Origin: Linyphia triangularis
Taxonomy: Eukaryota > Arthropoda > Arachnida > Araneae > Linyphiidae
Reading direction: 5' to 3'
Length of the DNA stretch: 64,000 nt
Assembly (NCBI GenBank): GCA_963978545.1
Contig: OZ021723.1
Coordinates: 7,997,593-8,061,592 of the forward strand
The stretch's first letter is position 1; each line of letters begins with the position of its first letter. Below are positions 10,692-21,764 of this stretch, one piece after another. The notes under the pieces are model-generated. The model worked only from the letters and a program-made list of their open reading frames with translations, was not told the origin of the DNA and did not search any database. The position numbers and the translations under genes are program-made.

Positions 10692-11277
10692 TTAACGTGT
10701 GTTTGTAACCATCGACAACCTATTACGTAGTATAGATTCTAAAACGTTTTCAGATGGACATAACCTCTTTTTACATGTAAACATCTCAGAGCCCCTTCGT
10801 CACCACCCCCTTCATTTTGTCTTTATTTTTGAAATGCTATTATGGGAAAATACGGCCTCGATCTCGTCCAAAAGGAAGAGAAAATTGACGAGGAAAATCG
10901 TGTATTTAAGAAAAAATGGACTGAATTGTTTGCTTTCATTCCAAACAAAAATTAACTACCAACTTGTTTTATCTGCAGGGGATTTTTAAATGTTTGCAGT
11001 TAGAAGCTCATATTGGTCCTTCTTGTATTGATTTCGAGACTCTTGTTGTGGCTCCGATTGTTGAATTTTAGGCTCTTACCGCAGAAAAATCTGCCGACCC
11101 CTGATCTATAGCAATAATACAAGAATCTATTCTATCATATGGATGCTATTCGGTTCAAAAAATATTCCCTTTAGGGGAAAAAAAATAAAGGGGAAAAAAA
11201 AAACATTTATCTTGTCTCAATAAAGTGCGAACGGTCTTCTGTATTGTGTGTAAGGTTAGAAAGACCATGTATCTTAC

Positions 11278-11391
11278 CCTGATGTCCTCTGGTACATTGC
11301 AAAACAAGTCCGCAAAATCTTGGTATGAGTTGTACTTAAGGGGATCACCAAACTCGCACTTGTTAATTTCGTCAATAAATAAATGTTCCAT
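11278..11391 (-). CDS. Exon 3 of secreted 8-Cys protein gene
   Basis: A 114-bp minus-strand exon of 38 codons, phase 0 at both ends. The acceptor is a pyrimidine-rich tract ending ctttatctttcag; the exon ends AGG before gtaaga. It starts MEHLFIDEINKCEFGDP and includes YQDFADLFC, giving the fifth and sixth cysteines outside the signal peptide. It has balanced codon use, no simple repeats, many acidic and aromatic residues, and unlike its surroundings does not recur in the window. This is the longest internal exon and, with the signal-peptide exon, the best evidence that a real host gene crosses this region. Confidence 0.78.
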
Positions 11392-11489
11392 CTGAAAGAT
11401 AAAGGGAAATTGTATTGAGAAATTTCTCCCTTAATTGGAACCATCAGTCTTCTCCACACCTATAGATCTCATATTATATTTTGAGTCTT

Positions 11490-11640
11490 ACAGTATCTGC
11501 CGAAGTGTTGCTCACAATCTAAGTAGAAGTATTGTTTACAATCAATGTTAGGAATTGCTTACAATATACGTTGAGATTTGCTCACAATATCTGCATATAT
11601 TAGGAATTGCTCACAATATCTATCAAAGAGTTGTTTCTAA
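11490..11640 (+). repeat. Degenerate ~30-bp repeats bordering the 271-bp array
   Basis: Several variants of gttgctcacaatatctg or tgcttacaatatacg recur about every 30 bases and resemble the first 60 bases of each 271-bp unit (gaattgctcacaatatttg). Confidence 0.6.
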
Positions 11641-12714
11641 TACTATATGTGAAAGAATTGCTCACAATATTTGTCGAAGCATTGCTTTAAAACTTGTTTA
11701 TTACTTCACCGGATATAAAACCTGTAATAAAATTCGTTTAACAATTGTTTGTCTAAATTTTTTGATAAATTGTGCTATGAATTTTTTTGGAAGTTTTTCA
11801 GAAATTACTTTATAGTTTTTTTCTTAAAGGGTAAACGCGTAGTTATTTTACTTTTTAAGTTTTTGATGAGCTTTTTATACTTGCCTTATACCTGTAAATA
11901 TAATACTATATGTGAAAGAATTGCTCACAATATTTGTCGAAGCATTGCTTTAAAACTTGTTTATTACTTCACCGGATATAAAACCCGTAATAAAATTCGT
12001 TTAACAATTGTTTGTCTAAATTTTTTTGATAAATTGTGCTATGAATTTTTTTGGAAGTTTTTCAGAAATTACTTTATAGTTTTTTTCTTAAAGGGTAATA
12101 AATAAACGCGTAGTTATTTTACTTTTTAAGTTTTTGATGAGCTTTTTATACTTGCCTTATACCTGTAAATATAATACTATATGTGAAAGAATTGCTCACA
12201 ATATTTGTCGAAGCATTGCTTTAAAACTTGTTTATTACTTCACCGGATATAAAACCCGTAATAAAATTCGTTTAACAATTGTTTGTCTAAATTTTTTTGA
12301 TAAATTGTGCTATGAATTTTTTTGGAAGTTTTTCAGAAATTACTTTATAGTTTTTTTCTTAAAGGGTAATAAATAAACGCGTAGTTATTTTACTTTTTAA
12401 GTTTTTGATGAGCTTTTTATACTTGCCTTATACCTGTAAATATAATACTATATGTGAAAGAATTGCTCACAATATTTGTCGAAGCATTGCTTTAAAACTT
12501 GTTTATTACTTCACCGGATATAAAACCTGTAATAAAATTCGTTTAACAATTGTTTGTCTAAATTTTTTTGATAAATTGTGCTATGAATTTTTTTGGAAGT
12601 TTTTCAGAAATTACTTTATAGTTTTTTTCTTAAAGGGTAATAAATAAACGCGTAGTTATTTTACTTTTTAAGTTTTTGATGAGATTTTTATACTTGCCTT
12701 ATACCTGTAAATAT
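11639..12714 (+). repeat. 271-bp tandem array, four units
   Basis: Units at 11639-11901 (263 bp), 11902-12172, 12173-12443 and 12444-12714 (271 bp each). They are almost identical and each begins aatactatatgtgaaagaat. The first unit lacks 8 bases of aataaata next to acgcg. Since 271 is not divisible by three, frames change between units, so the open frames inside are not a repeat protein. The array lies in intron 2 of the secreted-protein gene. Confidence 0.95.
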
Positions 12715-12824
12715 TATATGCTTTAAAGCAACACTTCAGCAGATTTTTTGGCCCCAAATGTGTACCATTAGGTCTATAGGACATGGTTAGCCTGACTATT
12801 CATCTTATTGAGGTTATCTAAAAA

Positions 12825-12850
12825 TGCTTTCCCCCCCCCCCCCCCCACCA
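12825..12850 (+). repeat. Poly-C tract
   Basis: A run of about 16 cytosines; similar C or G runs occur in several elements of this window. Confidence 0.8.
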
Positions 12851-13035
12851 GACAAGGATCGAATTTTTTTTAATGCTAAATGTATGTTATTTTGGAATTT
12901 AATACTTAATTTATTTTTTAAATATGGCATTCCATTTAAATTTTTTCCCTTCAAGATACTACTGAGCACAGCCGGAAAATCCAAGAAATAGCTTTAAAAA
13001 AAAATAAAAAAAAATGCAATTTTACTGTGACTTAC

Positions 13036-13082
13036 TCCTTCTGGATATTCATCCCAACAATCCTTCCAACGACTATGTTGAC
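13036..13082 (-). CDS. Exon 2 of secreted 8-Cys protein gene
   Basis: A 47-bp minus-strand exon. The acceptor is tattttatttacag and the donor is gtaagt after GGA. Entering at phase 1, it completes the split glycine codon from exon 1 and reads QHSRWKDCWDEYPEG, leaving at phase 0 as exon 3 requires. It contributes the fourth cysteine outside the signal peptide and three aromatic residues. Unlike its surroundings it has no second copy in the window. The match of both splice sites with both phases makes chance unlikely, though the exon is short. Confidence 0.7.
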
Positions 13083-13104
13083 CTGTAAATAAAATACAGT
13101 ATAT

Positions 13105-13355
13105 CAATACGAGCCTATGCTTGCATAGCAATGAACCTTTCAACGAGTGAAGTAAGCCTGTGCTTATGTGTCAATGAACTTTTCAGCGAACGAAGCGAGC
13201 TCGATTTTGCGTAGCGATGAACCTTCCTGTGAGCGGGGAGACAAAAACTGGGACCTATACACCAATGACGGATTTCCGCAACGCGAGGCCTCACAGCTAG
13301 CTTAAATATTGCACATGTTAAAATTTCATAGCGACGCGATGCATGGGTATTCAGC
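13105..13355 (+). repeat. Interspersed repeat, copy 2 of 4560-4895
   Basis: Shares tgaacctttcaacgagtgaa, cttttcagcgaacgaagcga and caatgacggatttc with the copy at 4560-4895 and ends gcatgggtattcagcta, at which a 203-bp MITE has inserted. Confidence 0.75.
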
Positions 13356-13357
13356 TA

Positions 13358-13560
13358 CACTGTTAAAAATTTTGTTCCACCTTGCACCAAAAATTGGTTC
13401 CCATTTAGCTGCCACCAACATTTGGTGCTTAGTTTCATGATTTAATGGTGCAACCTCGGACCGTAAGCACCACTAAATCGCGAAACTAAGCACCAAATGT
13501 TGGTGGCAGCTAAATGGGAACCAAATTTTGGTGCAAGGTGGACAAATTTTTTTAACAGTG
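13358..13560. mobile_element. 203-bp palindromic TA MITE, copy 1
   Basis: cactgttaaaaattttgttc at the left and its mirror ending tttttaacagtg at the right; TA on both sides (13356-13357, 13561-13562). The arms mirror over about 95 bp each (accaaaaattggttcccatt, gctgccaccaacatttggtg). All four copies in the window are exactly 203 bp. Confidence 0.92.
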
Positions 13561-13798
13561 TAGTTGTTAATAAAATATTTAATAAATTATTTAATAAATT
13601 TTTATTAGACTTTATTTAATATTTGAATTGTGTCTGTTATTTAATTATTCCGAAGATTATTCCAATTTTTAAAAGGTTCCAGCAATGGGGAAAAGAACGA
13701 ATAATAAACCCAGTGAAAATCACTCTACAAAACTTTAACTAAGCCGTATCAAGCTACAAAAGCCTGCTTGATTTAAATTTATATCTTATCAAAACCTA

Positions 13799-14001
13799 CA
13801 CTGTTAAAAAAAATTGTCCACCTTGCACCAAAAATTGGTTCCCATTTAGCTGCCACCAACATTTGGTGCTTAGTTTCGCGATTTAATGGTGCTTACGGTC
13901 CGAGGTTGCACCATTAAATCGTGAAACTAAGCACCAAATGTTGGTGGCAGCTAAATGGGAACCAATTTTTGGTGCAAGGTGGAACAAAATTTTTAACAGT
14001 G
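13799..14001. mobile_element. 203-bp palindromic TA MITE, copy 2
   Basis: Same family and length as 13358-13560 with TA on each side (13797-13798, 14002-14003). Its centre is in the opposite orientation to the first copy. Confidence 0.92.
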
Positions 14002-14009
14002 TACTAACA

Positions 14010-14960
14010 ACCTGTAATTGTCAATAAATGGTAAGATATGATGTTTCAAGAATAAAAAAAATTTAAAAATGTAATTTCTTCGAAGAGTAATGGTTTTTTA
14101 GGAAATTAATGTGTATAATCTAACAAATTATGATTGCATTCACATTTTTTTTCGTAATTTACATTTTTTAATACACAACTTTTAATTACTTTTATTTTTT
14201 ACGGAAATGTTTCCTTGAATCTTTAAACTATAACACATACGAATTAGCATAAAAATTTCTTATACTGATATAATTTGATTAAATAAAAATACTTACAAAT
14301 AATAATAAAACTACCTGTTTTTAATACTTAAACAAGTTATTGAGTCCAAATACTGTTTTTGGAATGTTGGTGCTTGTGCGAAAAAAAAATCTGAATTTTT
14401 AAAGTTTTTTCAAACTTAAGTGGGAAAATTATTTTTATAAAATTGTCCTCTTTTATTAGGACTATATATAGGACGTTGCACCATACTTGTTGCTATCCAG
14501 ATCCAACATATATTGTTGCTTTTTTGTCTAACAATATCATCTCCCTAAGTCAGTTTTGTAGATAACGTTTTTTAGGTATGACGAAAATGACATACTATTT
14601 AATGTCAGATATCGCAGTTTATATTTAATTAAAAATGTAACAAAGGATCGAACCCCGTTAATGCGAAATCGCTGAACATGAAATTCCGTTTAAAGTGAAG
14701 CAAAAGCAGTTCTCCGTACTTAAAACTGAAAATTTATACGTTAAACATGAAATTCGGTTAACGCAAACAATTTCAGCAGCCCCATCGATGTCGCTTTAAC
14801 GGGGTTTGAATGTAATTATCTGACAGGGAATAGGATTTTAAGTACCAGGTTTTTTCCAGTACTAAGATACAGTTTTGTAAATAATGTTCTCTAAGTTGCT
14901 AGTATTGTTTGACATTAAAGTGACGATATAGAAGACGTTATCGCTCTGGTTGTCCTACTT
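14010..14960. other. AT-rich intronic interval
   Basis: No gene or defined element. Two diverged phrases (tcagttttgtagataacgtt near 14550 and acagttttgtaaataatgtt near 14870) suggest an old local duplication. Confidence 0.4.
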
Positions 14961-14963
14961 ATA

Positions 14964-15166
14964 CACTGTTAAAAAAAAAATTCCACCTTGCACCAAAAAT
15001 TGGTTCCCATTTAGCTGCCACCAACATTTGGTGCTTAGTTTCACGATTTAATGGTACAACCTCGGACTGTAAGCACCACTAAATCGCGAAACTAAGCACC
15101 AAATGTTGGTGGCAGCTAAATGGGAACCAAATTTTGGTGCATGGTGGACAAATTTTTTTAACAGTG
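14964..15166. mobile_element. 203-bp palindromic TA MITE, copy 3
   Basis: cactgttaaaaaaaaaattc to ttaacagtg, TA at 14962-14963 and 15167-15168, same arms as the other copies. Confidence 0.92.
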
Positions 15167-15229
15167 TATCAGGAATTTAATCCTAAGGATTTCCTCGGAC
15201 TGTCTTAACCCTTAAAGGTCCGAAAAAGA

Positions 15230-15400
15230 CATATAAAGGACATTATCGTCCTGGTAATTCGTTGGATGTCCCCAGACCATCCGAAACACGATCTCTAGAG
15301 AATCGAAAAAGCATAAAAGACGTTATCGTTCTGGTAATCCGATGAATGTCCCCAGACCGTCCGAATTTTTATCGCGAGATGTCCGAAAAGGATCAGACAG
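15230..15400 (+). repeat. Diverged ~80-bp tandem repeat
   Basis: acattatcgtcctggtaatt then gatgtccccagaccatccga at about 15240-15280 recurs as acgttatcgttctggtaatc then aatgtccccagaccgtccga at about 15320-15365. A related acgttatcgctctggttgtc is at 14935. Confidence 0.6.
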
Positions 15401-15702
15401 TGATCATAGTCCCTAATACATCCATATTTCATCCACAAGGACATCCTTTGGACAGACATTTTACTACTCCTATCACATCCTGTTGATATCTTAGGATCGA
15501 ATTCGGATGTCCTGGGGATGATCATGTCCATCTTGAAGTGATATAATTTGGACATCCCGAAATCCATTTTGTGCTGTTAGGGCGATTTCAATTCAAGGTT
15601 AGAATTGAGTCAAGGTATATGAACTTCCCATGGGATAACTATGGACCTCTTTTCAAGTTAAGATTTGGCACTTGATATTTTGTGTTCTTAATTTGAACTA
15701 TG

Positions 15703-15883
15703 TTGGTTGGTTGTTTTCAGATTATCTGGCACCGTCAGCAACACGAGGGATATAATGCGCCGAAACATTCGTCATTAGACAAGCCAACATACATTTACAA
15801 ACACCCTTGCCTAACACGGGACTCGAACCCGCAACCTCTCCGTCTAGAAGCTAGCACGCTAACCACTATACCGTTTGGTCGGC
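15703..15883 (-). mobile_element. tRNA-derived SINE (family 1)
   Basis: Full-length minus-strand copy with an exact 14-bp target duplication, taatttgaactatg, at 15689-15702 and 15884-15897. It sits in intron 1 just after the signal-peptide exon. Confidence 0.93.
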
Positions 15884-15914
15884 TAATTTGAACTATGAAA
15901 TTTAAATTACTTAC

Positions 15915-16038
15915 CGCAATTGCAGGATTGCTGAATGAAGCAATTGTAAAAACCTTCTGATAATTTGGACTGAGCAACGCACAGCACAAAAAATGAAAAG
16001 GAAATCACTGTAACGTGGAATAGCTTTCTACTCGCCAT
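15915..16038 (-). CDS. Exon 1 of a secreted 8-Cys protein gene (signal peptide)
   Basis: Minus-strand first coding exon. The ATG at 16036-16038 lies in a favourable context (taaaaATGG) and begins MASRKLFH, followed by the hydrophobic core VTVISFSFFVLCVAQ. This is a textbook signal peptide with likely cleavage after residue 23 or 24 (Ala-Gln-Ser). The mature start contains the first three non-signal cysteines (FYNCFIQQSCNC). The exon ends at phase 1 (TGCG) before a consensus donor gtaagt. Joined in register with 13036-13082, 11278-11391, 8246-8290 and the candidate 7370-7420, it gives about 126 residues with cysteines at 33, 39, 41, 50, 69, 88, 98 and 126. Secretion is a firm inference; the family and role are not recognised. 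Small cysteine-rich secreted proteins include hormones, immune effectors, inhibitors and venom components, and nothing here decides between them. Confidence 0.8.
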
Positions 16039-16059
16039 TTTTAGTTACCTTTGCCCTCT

Positions 16060-16616
16060 CAAAAAAAAGCCATCCCGCATAGAGTTAAATAGCTTTCATT
16101 TGGGGTTTCATGCCTGCACTGAATCAATAAATATTACAATTAAAAACAGGTCATGAAAGCAATTGTTATAAATAGAAGGTCTTAGTAAAATAAAAAGACA
16201 ATGACTGTTTTGAGTTTGCTGCGTTTGAAGAGGATATTAGGGGTTCAATCACATTCTGCGGGAAAAATATGTTCCTTCCAACAATCGAATTGTAACAATA
16301 TTCATTGTTGACGGTTCAATAGTAATTTCATATACAAGTAAAATTGTACAACTTTCAATGATTGTACTGTAGCTAATTTCGTGCATGACTTACACGACAT
16401 CGAGATATTTTTTGAGCAAAGGCTTTCTGGTGAATTTTTACAATACAAGAAATAAAAATTTGCAAAATAATCTCTATATATTGAAAAAATAAAAGTAAGG
16501 ATTCGAATTTTTTTGCTCGCTTTAAGGTAGTTTAAACTTCAAGTACAGCTCTGAAATTTTAAACATAATACGCTTTCTCCATGAACTTGTGCAATACATT
16601 GGCGAAATTTTAAATT

Positions 16617-16650
<34 letters not shown>

Positions 16651-16929
16651 CTTACGTTTTTAAATCTGGCTGCAATGCTAAATCCTATGGGAACTTTCTA
16701 TAGCATTACATTTTAGTTCACTTGTCTTAACATTTTCAGAGGCAATATCTAAAATTTTCACATCTTCATCTTAAGAGTCAACCCAACAAATTCATCAATC
16801 GGATTATTAAAATTTCAATTATTATTATTTATTTATTTTAAATTAAAAAAAAACAGAAATTAAAAAAAAAAAAAAAATCACATTGTAACGCTATTTCTAT
16901 TTGAAACAGATTTCTCCCTACAGGTTAAC
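16060..16929. other. Upstream region of the secreted-protein gene
   Basis: Holds the presumptive 5' untranslated region and promoter. On the minus strand an AT-rich gctatttaactc lies about 60 bases before the ATG, a possible but unproven core promoter. Farther up are a poly-T run (16619-16650) and AT-rich sequence with one diverged acagctctgaaattt motif. Confidence 0.35.
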
Positions 16930-17113
16930 GCCGACCAAACGGTATAGTGGTTAGCGTGCTAGCTTCTAGACGGCGAGGTTGCGGGTTCGAGTCCCGTGTT
17001 GGCATGGGTATTTGTAAATGTATGTTGGTTTGTCTAATGACGAATGTTTCGGCGCATTATAGCCCTCGTGTTGCTGACGGCGCCAGATAATCTGAATACA
17101 ACCAACCAACCAA
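16930..17113 (+). mobile_element. tRNA-derived SINE (family 1)
   Basis: Full-length copy with an exact 14-bp duplication, ccctacaggttaac, at 16916-16929 and 17114-17127. Its 3' gttggc before atgggt preserves pairing with the 5' gccgac, supporting the tRNA acceptor stem. Confidence 0.94.
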
Positions 17114-17213
17114 CCCTACAGGTTAACATCGCTTGCAGTCTGAATAAATACTTGAAATAAATATTTTTTTAGCATTGAAAAAATACTATGTTAATCTTTG
17201 AAATCTTTTTCAG

Positions 17214-17388
17214 ATGATATAAAAAGGAATCGTCGGGTGAAAGAATATTTTTTACAATTTTTTAAAAGACTTATAAATTCTTTCCCCAAAAACACTATCA
17301 TTCTTGTCGAAACAAATCATGATCACGTGCTCGAAAGAAAAAGGCACAGAAAAAGGAAACCGGGTGATGAAAACACTATTATCATGCA
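17214..17388 (+). other. Exon-like open segment, unproven
   Basis: gaaatctttttcag precedes an open frame starting DDIKRNRRVKEYFLQFFKRL and continuing through a lysine/arginine-rich stretch (ERKRHRKRKPGDE). It is then interrupted by the 245-bp MITE at 17389, with no donor before it. It could be a disrupted exon or a chance frame. Confidence 0.2.
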
Positions 17389-17633
17389 TATACTAAACTT
17401 CAAGTTAACTAGACATCACTTAGACGGTAGATCGTCACAGTGCTCATAGGTGTTTAATCCATTTTGGCGGAGTGACGACATAATTCTCGCCAAACCTTAC
17501 AGCCTTTTGTTCTCTATAGGGTTGTGGTTTGGCGAACATTATGCTTTCACGCCGCCAAAATGGATTAAATACCTATGAGCACTGTCACGATCTACCGTCT
17601 AAGTGATGTCTAGTTAACTTGAAGTTTAGTATA
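17389..17633. mobile_element. 245-bp palindromic TA MITE, copy 2
   Basis: tatactaaacttcaagttaa to ttaacttgaagtttagtata, exactly 245 bp; the centre is in reverse orientation relative to 5205-5449. Confidence 0.92.
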
Positions 17634-17740
17634 GCTTCTCATGACGTTACAGGTGACTTTTTTTTTTTTAACTTTTTTAACTTTTAAATTTTTTTAGTCT
17701 AAGATTTGCACTACTCTGAAATTTTAAACATACAATTAAC

Positions 17741-17999
17741 TAGCTGAATACCCGTGCTTCGCTACGAAATTTAACCATGTGCATTTTACCAAACAAAAGA
17801 CATTCGTGTATTCCACATTCCTGACGTTTGATCGCGTTTCGATCCTTACAATATTGATTTATCAAAATAAGAATACCTTACTTTATCTATGCTTGCCCTT
17901 GTTGACATTTCTTCCAAAATTTATAATTGCGCATATATTGGAAATGAGATATTTGAATATCCCTCTTTTGGAACGTTTAATCCTTTTTCGACCCCTTAA
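17741..17999 (+). repeat. Fragment of a larger interspersed element
   Basis: Starts tagctgaatacccgtgcttc then gctacgaaatttaacc, the reverse complement of the ends of the repeats at 4560 and 13105. The flanks of the nested TTAA and hAT elements to the right (18726-19010, 19725-19950) may belong to the same host element. Type unresolved. Confidence 0.45.
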
Positions 18000-18721
18000 G
18001 GGGGTCCGGTACCGAAAATAAAAAAAAAACTTTATTTATGTACATTTTTATGTCAAAAATTTATTTTATGTATGAGATACTATTTATATATCTTTGAGAA
18101 AATGTTTTTTTAAATATTGTGTTTAGTTATTTAAAAAAAATTTAAAAACCAAGAAAAATCCATAATAATTGATGTTTGCGTATTTTGATTTAAGTCAAGA
18201 AAAAATAAATTTTTTTTCAAAGTGAAAGCTTTCTGTAATACATAATTATATAAAGAAAATTTTGTCTTCACAGAATTTTGATGGGTGAATAAAAAAAAAT
18301 TAAAAAAATTCTCAAAGTTAAAATATTGAAATTTTTGCTTTTTTTTATGTTATCTTTTATGCTAAATATTATATTTTAAAACAGAATTAAAAAAATAAAA
18401 TTCTGTGAAGACAAAATATTTAAAACTATATAAATTAAATGCTCCGAAAATTTGAATACGCAATTGTTAATGGTTCTGGAGATATATCGATTTGAATATG
18501 CAACATCTGTGAAAAACACTAGTGCTCGAAAAACGCACTTTAAGCAGACGCTTCAATGTGTTACGCCCATTAGTGATGTTTAAATAACAGGTAATTTTGT
18601 GGCGTTTTAATCACCGGAGGAATAAGATAAAAACATCATTCTCTTCAGGAATGTATGAACTATTTTTTAAAATCAGAAAAAAAAATTGGGATTTTTGAAG
18701 AAATTTCGGTACTGGACCCCC
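18000..18721. mobile_element. 722-bp TTAA MITE
   Basis: Left end gggggtccggtaccgaaa mirrors right end tttcggtactggaccccc, with TTAA at 17996-17999 and 18722-18725. An internal inverted pair, ttttgtcttcacagaatttt (about 18258) and aaaattctgtgaagacaaaa (about 18397), lies inside. No coding capacity. TIR is unrelated to the other TTAA elements. Confidence 0.82.
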
Positions 18722-19018
18722 TTAAAGTGGGTTAATAGAGATCGGAATAGCTTAATTTTTCCAGTCTTTATAGATATTTGTACAATATGCAAAAAAAATA
18801 CAAAAAAAATACGAACGATGGCTATATCTTCGGTTCTAATTATCGTAGAATCTTGCGGTTTGCACCAAAACGTTTTGTTTACGATTTTCTATATGTTTAA
18901 TGCATTTTTTTTTTTTATGGGCTCTTTACTAAGTCAATTTAACTCTGTCTTTAAAAAATTTAATACAAACTCCTTTCTTTTTTTTATGTGTTCCTTTGGT
19001 TTAGAATACCTCATTTAC

Positions 19019-19716
19019 TGGAGGTCGGAAATATCGATGAAAATAAACATCGATACGTTATCGTAAATTATCGATATAATAACGATACATCGATACATGA
19101 TTTTTTTTTATTTGATTTTTAATTTAGCCAGAAACTAAGTTTTTCGGGGCAAATTTCTACTTTTCATGAATTCCTGCCACAATTGTTTTAGTAAATAAAT
19201 TATAAAAATTGTTTTAATAAATAAATTATAAAAAAATTTTAATAAATAAATTAGATTATCAATCAGAATAAATAAAATACATTTGGATATCAATGCATAA
19301 ATTCACATTTATTTTAAAGAAGAAATTTTGAAACGTAGTTTATCGCATATTTTTTGCTGATAGAGATGTTTTTAATATTTAAAATTAGATGCAAATTCCA
19401 GGCACACGTTGGCAACAGAAACGGTGCTATGCTAATGACTACTAATAAATGATCTTATCGTTCCATTACAATATGTTTTCTTTTTGGTTAGGGTGCCATT
19501 TTAACTGTCTCACAGCCAAATCCAAACTTTAGTTTTGAAGTTTTTGAAAAGGGAATAAAGAAGAAAAAAAAAAAGAAGAAAAAAAACATGGAACCACAAA
19601 ACGATCACCAAAATATTAAAATTGTTTGCAAATATCGATATATCGGTGACTTATATCGATATTTTTGTAAAAATATCGATAAAAGTATCGTCGTATCAAT
19701 ATATCGCCGACCTCTA
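19019..19716. mobile_element. hAT-type MITE (698 bp)
   Basis: Exact 8-bp target duplication tcatttac (19011-19018, 19717-19724) with termini tggaggtcgg and the mirror ccgacctcta. Subterminal regions are packed with atcgat motifs. The internal part 19180-19460 is related to 26265-26410 and 38410-38640. An 8-bp duplication with short TIRs is diagnostic of the hAT superfamily. Confidence 0.83.
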
Positions 19717-20336
19717 TCATTTACCCAAAATACCAAATTTCAGTTCATTATCTTGAGAAACACATCACTTGTGAGCGAAAATGTTTTGGTCGATTTTGAG
19801 GGCAAATTTCTTTATAGCGGGCTGAATCGAACGTTTTGCATGCTTCAATGCGTAATCTTCTACGCGATCCCTTAAAGTCAGCTTTTTTACATTTTTGCTA
19901 AAAATATCGAGAACCAAAAGTCAAAATGGAATGAAAAAATATCTGAAGGGGTTTTCGACCATGATAATTCTAAATAAAAATTATGCTTCTATTTAAAAAA
20001 AAATTTAAACTTGTTTTATTAATCAATAATTAAATATTAAAGAACTGTTTAGTGCAAAAGTTGCATTTTATTTATATTTGGCCATAAACAAACTATCCTT
20101 TGAAATAAAAATTGCTAAAATTCATTATCTATATAAGAATTTATGGCTAAAAAACAAATTTTCTTTTTAAAATTAATTTATCTTTTTTTTTCTTTTTTTT
20201 TTTACATCGCTTAGATTACAAACCACTAATTGGGAAAATATGAAATTTGTTATTAGGCGTGCTTTTGGATTCTAAATCTAAATATGGTATAATATTATAG
20301 GGTTGCCATTGAACTTTTGCTATTTCATCAATTAAA

Positions 20337-20340
<4 letters not shown>

Positions 20341-20388
<48 letters not shown>
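20341..20388 (+). repeat. (AT)n microsatellite
   Basis: Forty-eight bases of uninterrupted AT directly abutting the LTR at 20389. Confidence 0.98.
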
Positions 20389-20392
<4 letters not shown>

Positions 20393-21147
20393 ACGAATTT
20401 TTTTATATTTGTAAATATTTCGTAGTGTTAATTTTGTAAATAGTAATTTATGTACATTTCGCATAAGGCAGTGCAATAGTTCGTTTTACTTGGTTTCCCG
20501 GCAATAGGGGTGTTATCGCTTGATAACGGGTTTTACAGAGGTAACTCTGGGAAGCGAGTTTCAAGGGGCAGGGCTTTTAACATTATGGTAATGGGAATCT
20601 CGCCAAATTGGCGAGATAGAGCCAAGTTGGCGACGGTTTAATTTTTGTCGCCAAATTTGGCGAGAAATCGCCAAATGGCGCCAAACTTGGCGACCATTTG
20701 GCGACATTTTCGGTACATGTATGGGTACATGTATCCCATGTACATGTATAAGGACTTTTTGACTACAATCTGGAAAGTTCTCCAAATGTCTGTCTCTGGA
20801 ATATTCACGAAAGTTCCCCACTCCTATATAAGGACGACCGTGAGTAGGGTTAGTTAGTTGACTGATTTTGAGTCACTGAGTTAGTTCTTGGATTTTGAGC
20901 CACTGAATTAGTTGACTGGAGATACTGAGCGAACTGTATTGCATTGTCTTTTGCGGCGATTTAGCAGTTGTTGTCAAGTTTTTAACTGCTGTTTTGTGCT
21001 CTATTGGGGTGAAAATAGCTGTATTGTGTCTACTAGAACGAGAAGCTCTGGAGTTGTAAGAGAACTGTGAAGAGTTATTTGGGAATAAATTTCTGCAAGT
21101 TTTGATCTGCTTTGGCGTCAAATCTTTCGAACCCGTCCAACGCAACA
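20389..21147 (+). mobile_element. Solo LTR of an LTR retrotransposon
   Basis: Begins tgttacgaat and ends acgcaaca, the usual TG...CA borders, with 4-bp atat flanks on both sides (not decisive beside an AT repeat). A TATA-like tatataagg is at about 20825-20833 and aataaa at about 21083. No primer-binding site, polypurine tract or gag/pol sequence adjoins it, so it is probably a recombination product. A related LTR in opposite orientation is at 25555-26258. Confidence 0.78.
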
Positions 21148-21764
21148 ATATTTTATTATTTTCTTTTACACACTGTTCATGCTTTCATTACACACGCTTG
21201 CCCTCTGCACAATGTTTTGTGTCTGTTTACATAACTGTTGTTTAAATCAAAATAACTCAGCACCAAAAAATATGCAGAGGATGAGCAAATAGAATGGAAT
21301 GATATTTCTGTATACAGACATGTCTCTTCTTCATTTATTGAGATGTAACTGAAAATAAAATTGCACAACAATACTTGTAAATGCTCCACCTACCTCCCTC
21401 CTTTTATATAAATCTTCCCATTTTATCTCATTTTTTAAATTTATTATTTTTGTAAATATGTGTTTTGAAAACAATGGAACAATATGTACAATACAATTTA
21501 TTAATTTCAATTCATTTAATTTATTTTATTTAGTTTCGATTCAATCAATTCACATAAGAGTTTTATAAAACACACAAGAAATCCTTACTCTCAACCCATT
21601 AAATGAATTGAACTTTCTTTTTTTCTTTTTTTTTATTAAATTGTAATATTTATAAAACACACAAGAAATAGCCTAGTAAAAAATTTTAACTGGTAGTCAA
21701 AGATATTTTTCATAAGTGTATTCTCATTTTTTTTTATTGCAAAATTTGCCTAATAATGAATTAA

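Noticed and set aside
11749..12647. Three repeated open frames of about 80 codons in the 271-bp array
   Set aside because: Unit length is not a multiple of three, all units have the same stop, and codon content mirrors AT-rich DNA. They are satellite by-products.
14270..14320. Exon-like gtag...gtaagtatt segment on the minus strand in intron 1
   Set aside because: Only 18 bases of low-complexity ttatta sequence and a weak acceptor.
20216..20476. Ile-Tyr repeat open frame on the minus strand
   Set aside because: Translation of the (at)n tract next to the LTR.
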